The notes beneath the pieces were generated by a model that was not told where the DNA came from, searched no databases, and saw only the letters and a program-made list of their open reading frames with translations. A stretch of 13,793 bases of DNA from Clostridiales bacterium (lineage in GTDB: Bacteria; Bacillota; Clostridia; Oscillospirales; QAMX01), in contig QAMX01000063.1 in NCBI GenBank assembly GCA_003149835.1, forward strand, positions 8,062-21,854, written 5' to 3'. The position numbers and the translations under genes were made by a program. Below are positions 13,354 to 13,793 of this stretch, in pieces. Position 1 is the stretch's first letter. The number at the start of each line of letters is the position of its first letter.

Positions 13354-13793
13354 ATGGGAAAGGCAAAATATCTGGTCAAGCGGGTTTTCAGAATCGACTA
13401 CGGCAGGCTTTTCAGAACGATTCGGCAGACGGCGGACGCCGCCGGCCGGTCGAGGCTCTATATCGCCTTTGACATGCTCCGCTGCGCCGTGCGCTATACC
13501 GCCGCGCCCGCCGACTACGCGCTGTTTGAATTCTGGGCGCTGACGCCCGAACAGCGCAAAACCTATGTGACGCGCGGCGTCAACGACCGGCTTGTCAAAA
13601 AATACAACGACCGCTCGCTCTGGCATGTGTTTGACAACAAAGACGAGTTCAACACCCTCTACGCGCCTTATATCGGCAGAGAATGGATGCGGCTTTCTTC
13701 CGACGGGTTTGAGGAATTCGACGCCTTTTTGTCCCGGCACGGCTGTGTCTTCTACAAACCGCTCAATCTCTCCTGCGGCTGGGGCATTGAAAA
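13354..13793 (+). CDS. Sugar-transfer-associated ATP-grasp protein, N-terminal part, cut by window edge
   Basis: The frame is open from ATG 13354 to the window end (146 codons, no stop). GAGGA at 13340-13344 is 9 nt upstream. The translation resembles the ATP-grasp_ST family: after a basic start (MGKAKYLVKRVFRI) come YALFEFWALTPEQRKTYVTRG, LVKKYNDRSLWHVFDNKDEFN, YIGREWMRL, and VFYKPLNLSCGWGIE, in which KPL..SCGWG corresponds to the first nucleotide-binding strand of the ATP-grasp fold. Family members are found in capsule, exopolysaccharide and cell-surface glycan loci and are thought to make an acyl-phosphate-dependent bond, but exact reactions are mostly unknown. The catalytic C-terminal part is missing here because of the edge. 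It is separated from the isomerase gene by a terminator, so it starts a new unit. Family call rests on an N-terminal fragment only. Confidence 0.75.
   Translation, partial: MGKAKYLVKRVFRIDYGRLFRTIRQTADAAGRSRLYIAFDMLRCAVRYTAAPADYALFEFWALTPEQRKTYVTRGVNDRLVKKYNDRSLWHVFDNKDEFNTLYAPYIGREWMRLSSDGFEEFDAFLSRHGCVFYKPLNLSCGWGIE

Overview
The window looks like a chromosomal segment of a GC-rich, low-branching Gram-positive bacterium, most likely a member of the Clostridia (Oscillospiraceae or Christensenellales type, gut or anaerobic habitat). This is inferred from a clostridial-style MurC (ESCEY and LNVEADHLDYY motifs), the recD2-comF-mreB order, a YqeG-type HAD phosphatase, an ECF S component, strong purine-rich Shine-Dalgarno sites and near-consensus vegetative promoters. 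Nothing in it is clearly mobile: no transposase, integrase, phage gene, CRISPR array, tRNA or rRNA was seen. Almost all of it is accounted for by 13 genes, 2 of them cut by the window edges.

Left block, positions 1 to 7584, all on the minus strand and read right to left: AEC-family permease, ECF transporter S component, recD2 helicase, comF, mreB/mbl, murC, uxaC (cut off). Spacing is tight (35 nt, 4-nt overlap, 7-nt overlap, then 30 nt and 16 nt between the last three). The set splits into two likely transcription units. A promoter candidate at 7644-7672 serves the permease and following genes. A near-perfect promoter (TTGAAA, 17 nt, TATAAT) sits inside the last codons of comF and can drive mreB-murC-uxaC on its own. 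Three starts in the upstream unit are non-ATG (TTG, TTG, GTG), and the two TTG starts are backed by well-placed ribosome binding sites.

Middle block: a divergent intergenic region (7585-7908) separates that unit from a single plus-strand gene of the uroporphyrinogen-decarboxylase/methyltransferase superfamily with a very good promoter. It converges on a minus-strand pair, yqeG and an SGNH/GDSL hydrolase, and a perfect 16-bp hairpin at 9060-9094 lies between the two converging units.

Right block, positions 10216 to the end, plus strand: an unrecognised 218-aa protein, then a likely carbohydrate-catabolism pair (Gfo/Idh/MocA oxidoreductase and a hydroxypyruvate-isomerase-like TIM barrel) behind an extended -10 promoter decorated with inverted repeats. 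A GC-rich terminator follows, and then the start of an ATP-grasp protein of the sugar-transfer type.

The left block joins DNA repair, competence-type phosphoribosyltransferase, cell shape and peptidoglycan precursor synthesis with uronate catabolism. The right block is consistent with sugar or polyol degradation whose substrate cannot be read from sequence. I did not find a convincing new multi-gene system. The items most worth a second look are the unknown 218-aa protein, the Gfo/isomerase locus with its structured leader, the orphan UroD-like protein, and the mreB promoter buried in comF.
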